DNA of 64,000 nt from Streptomyces sp. NBC_01232. Lineage in GTDB: Bacteria; Actinomycetota; Actinomycetes; Streptomycetales; Streptomycetaceae. The translations under genes were made by a program, and so were the position numbers. A model generated the notes under the pieces. The model was not told the DNA's origin. It ran no database searches and saw only the letters and a list, made by a program, of their open reading frames with translations. This document shows, piece after piece, positions 63,606 to 64,000 of this stretch (positions within the stretch are counted from its first letter, which is position 1; every line of letters starts with the position of its first letter). The stretch covers positions 3,888,501 to 3,952,500 of the forward strand of contig NZ_CP108518.1 of the NCBI RefSeq assembly GCF_035989885.1, written 5' to 3'.

Positions 63606-64000
63606 GCGGACTCTCCGGGGGACTTGAGGTGGTTCAGCTGTTCCTTGAACAGGGCCGCTGCGTCATTGGGCAGGAAGTCCCCGGACCCGTACACCCGGAA
63701 GCTCACCATCACGTCGCCCTGGACGGCCAGGCAGTCGAGGGCGTCGATCTTCTCGTCCTTCTCCCGGATGAGGGGGGTCAGCATGCACTTGGCGTCCGGG
63801 AAGCCGTCCACCTTGGGCGCCTTCCCGTCGGCGTCGACGAGCGAGAGGATCTTCTTGCTGAACTCGCCGAACTGGGCGAGCTGCTGGGGATCCGCCTGCA
63901 TGAGCTGGATCTCGACCACCGACGCGCCGGCGCCGTGGCGCCTGGCGTAGCTGCGTCCGGCCACCCCCTTGAGCTTCAGACCGGAGAGGGCCTTGTCGCG
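63602..64000 (-). CDS. Unknown protein, C-terminal part (cut by window edge)
   Basis: 132 C-terminal residues are visible. They look soluble and mixed alpha/beta (GASVVEIQLMQADPQQLAQFG ... DALDCLAVQGDVMVSFRVYGSG), with two Cys. No domain is recognised. The stop overlaps the start of the following membrane protein gene by 3 nt, indicating an operon. The start lies beyond 64000. Confidence 0.75.
   Translation of the reverse strand, partial: RDKALSGLKLKGVAGRSYARRHGAGASVVEIQLMQADPQQLAQFGEFSKKILSLVDADGKAPKVDGFPDAKCMLTPLIREKDEKIDALDCLAVQGDVMVSFRVYGSGDFLPNDAAALFKEQLNHLKSPGESA

Overview
The window is chromosomal DNA of a Streptomyces or very close relative. Evidence for this is the roughly 70% G+C with a strong third-position bias, the gene content (carD-ispD-ispF, mycothiol mshA, msiK, cdgB, rsiG, hbpS-senS-senR, nur), and a gene order that, as far as I remember it, follows the S. 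coelicolor chromosome from the groEL2 neighbourhood (about SCO4296) down to the nur neighbourhood (about SCO4180). Locus numbers are from memory and were not searched. About 69 protein genes and one tRNA are supported. Both edge genes are cut: groEL at the left and an unknown gene at the right.

Layout. 0-3 kb: groEL start with tandem CIRCE elements, a cold-shock gene, and thrC-cysO. 3-6.8 kb: glucosylglycerate and trehalose synthesis (gpgS, otsA, otsB). 6.9-11.5 kb: aminosugar block with an orphan sugar-binding lipoprotein, nagK-nagA and a PfkB kinase, carrying two DasR-type operators; a third lies before msiK at 28.5 kb. 11.6-17.3 kb: CBM35-type protein, the diguanylate cyclase cdgB, flavin reductase, arfB, terD, GNAT. 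17.4-21.6 kb: M1 peptidase lipoprotein and the haem-sensing hbpS/senS-senR set. 21.6-28.4 kb: hypotheticals, a pentapeptide-repeat protein, a SoxR-type quinone oxidoreductase, an APH(6)-like kinase, an FAD oxidoreductase, tRNA-Thr. 28.5-38.9 kb: msiK, a sugar nucleotidyltransferase, DoxX protein, rlmB, cysS, ispF-ispD, carD, a lipoprotein. 39.1-42.3 kb: phoP-phoR, phoU and a tiny Cys-rich peptide gene. 42.4-45.5 kb: TetR/DUF2867 pair with twin operators and a secreted triple-repeat protein. 45.5-47.1 kb: a low-GC scar of an integrative element at the 3' end of gpmA. 47.1-53.7 kb: gpmA, MFS pump, ybjN, mshA, methyltransferase, NlpC/P60 hydrolase. 54-64 kb: PP2C regulator, DUF2516, an XRE/HBHA-like operon, PrmC-like and Eis-like enzymes, rsiG, dtd, ygfZ, nur, nitrobindin and small or unknown membrane proteins.

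How the genes work together. Several global circuits meet here. Phosphate control is phoRP divergent from phoU over a PHO-box-like region. N-acetylglucosamine control is DasR sites at nagKA, the binding protein and the shared ATPase MsiK. Cyclic di-GMP control pairs CdgB, which makes it, with RsiG, which uses it to hold the sporulation sigma factor WhiG. Redox and metal sensing involve SoxR box, HbpS-SenSR, Nur and mycothiol. A recurring signature is a TANNNT box 6-8 nt before the start codon, seen at about seventeen genes, which points to leaderless mRNAs and was used to fix several starts.

The most unusual items are the 49-residue Cys-rich peptide gene with its own ribosome site and terminator, the exact 101-bp duplication of the phoP 3' end, the cysO product ending in Gly-Gly-Cys, the His/Gly insertion inside the CdgB GGDEF domain, and the gpmA-associated island remnant.
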